From NCBI GenBank assembly GCA_015222255.1, contig JADFUX010000040.1, positions 1 through 6,313 of the forward strand: DNA of 6,313 nt. The letters are read 5' to 3'. The notes beneath the pieces were generated by a model. It did not search any database. It was given only the letters and a program-made list of their open reading frames with translations, and had not been told where the DNA came from. Shown here piece after piece: positions 5,697 to 6,313 of this stretch. A program made the position numbers and the translations under genes. This stretch comes from Chloroflexota bacterium. GTDB lineage: Bacteria; Chloroflexota; Dehalococcoidia; GIF9; AB-539-J10. How positions within the stretch are numbered: the first letter of the stretch is position 1; the number at the start of each line of letters is the position of its first letter.

Positions 5697-6313
5697 GTTT
5701 CGTTATAGTGATACTCATTTTCCTCGCCATTTTCGCAGTGCTCATATTGGCCCACGAGTTCGGGCACTTTGGTGCTGCGAAGCTCAGCGGGGTAAGAGTG
5801 GATGAATTCGGCATAGGCTTTCCCCCACGACTCATTAAGAAAAGAAGAGGTGAAACACTCTACTCCTTGAATCTTGTGCCTCTCGGTGGCTTTGTCAAAC
5901 TATTGGGAGAGGAAGGCGACCCTGCAGGCCCACGTAGCTTCGCCAGCAAAAGCATCCCGGTCAGGTTCTGGATTCTGGTCGCCGGTCCACTAATGAACTT
6001 GCTGCTGCCGATACTCCTTTTTGCTATCAGTTTCATGGTGCCTCATAACACGATACAGGAGCAAGTTGTCATACAGGAGGTAGCTTCAAACTCGCCAGCA
6101 CAGATGGCAGGAATTGCCCCCGGGGATACTATTCTCGAAGTGAACGGGCACGAGATTAGGAATCGCGGTGAATTGAGCTACTACCTCCAGCTTGGTCTTG
6201 GTTCCGAAGTAAACATGTTGCTGCAGAGGCCTGACCTTTCTCAAGAAGAAGTCTCTCTGGTGCCAAGGTGGGCCCCCCCTGAAGGCCAAGGGGCAATCGG
6301 GGTTGTAGTCGCC
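5693..6313 (+). CDS. rseP: RseP-family site-2 zinc metalloprotease (N-terminal part, runs off the window)
   Basis: RseP-type intramembrane proteases cut membrane-bound anti-sigma factors and remnant signal peptides inside the membrane. The frame stays open for 207 codons to the last base. The first membrane span (about 3-20) leads into the zinc-binding HEFGH (21-25), where E22 is the catalytic glutamate. HFGAAKLSGVRVDEFGIGF (25-43), NLVPLGGFVKL (60-70) and SKSIPVRFWILVAGPLMN (85-102) are typical. The second span is about 93-116. A PDZ domain begins near 122, with the carboxylate-loop region SPAQMAGIAPGDTILEVNG at 134-152. The C-terminal LDG motif with the third zinc ligand lies beyond the window and cannot be checked. 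The start is a TTG sharing four bases with the dxr stop (TTGA), with a ribosome binding site 7 nt upstream. The dxr-rseP order is common in bacteria and supports the call. Confidence 0.94.
   Translation, partial: MSFVIVILIFLAIFAVLILAHEFGHFGAAKLSGVRVDEFGIGFPPRLIKKRRGETLYSLNLVPLGGFVKLLGEEGDPAGPRSFASKSIPVRFWILVAGPLMNLLLPILLFAISFMVPHNTIQEQVVIQEVASNSPAQMAGIAPGDTILEVNGHEIRNRGELSYYLQLGLGSEVNMLLQRPDLSQEEVSLVPRWAPPEGQGAIGVVVA

Noticed and set aside
5554..5835. 93-aa minus-strand frame across the dxr-rseP junction
   Set aside because: The plus strand here encodes the Dxr C-terminus and the HEFGH motif of RseP. The minus-strand product has low-complexity, Pro/Ser-rich character and no recognisable motif.
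6086..6289. 67-aa minus-strand frame near the right edge
   Set aside because: It is antisense to the PDZ domain of RseP, which continues open to the window end.

Overview
The window is a run of same-strand protein genes with very short gaps. It looks like core chromosome from an anaerobic, hydrogen-metabolising bacterium. The short single-core EF-Ts (172 aa), the linkage of rpsB-tsf-frr to cdsA-dxr-rseP and the neighbouring hydrogenase-maturation gene fit Chloroflexota, perhaps a Dehalococcoidia-like lineage. That placement is inference. Base composition is balanced, and no gene stands out as obviously foreign by eye.

Layout: (1) positions 2-499 hold the 3' end of hypF (NiFe-hydrogenase cyanide-ligand synthesis). 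A short palindromic repeat-like block at about 74-130 is read through in frame. (2) Positions 500-655 are the only sizeable intergenic region. It has a palindrome, an inverted repeat and a plausible extended -10 promoter just ahead of rpsB. (3) Positions 656-2569 encode ribosomal protein S2, elongation factor Ts and ribosome recycling factor. (4) Positions 2579-3709 encode an acyl-CoA dehydrogenase whose ribosome binding site lies inside the 3' end of frr. (5) Positions 3757-6313 encode CdsA (CDP-diacylglycerol synthesis), Dxr (first committed step of the MEP isoprenoid pathway) and the N-terminal 207 residues of an RseP-type site-2 protease. These last three genes overlap one another.

The rpsB-to-rseP stretch is probably one transcription unit (gaps of 21, 33, 9 and 47 nt, then overlaps of 13 and 4 nt). 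It joins translation factors to phospholipid, isoprenoid and membrane-proteolysis functions. The common bacterial order is rpsB-tsf-pyrH-frr-uppS-cdsA-dxr-rseP. Here pyrH is missing between tsf and frr, and the uppS position is held by an acyl-CoA dehydrogenase.

I see no evidence of a wholly new system. The points most worth a second look are the repeat-derived peptide inside HypF, the acyl-CoA dehydrogenase in the uppS slot, and substitutions in family signatures of the acyl-CoA dehydrogenase and CdsA. I see no tRNA, rRNA, CRISPR array or insertion sequence.
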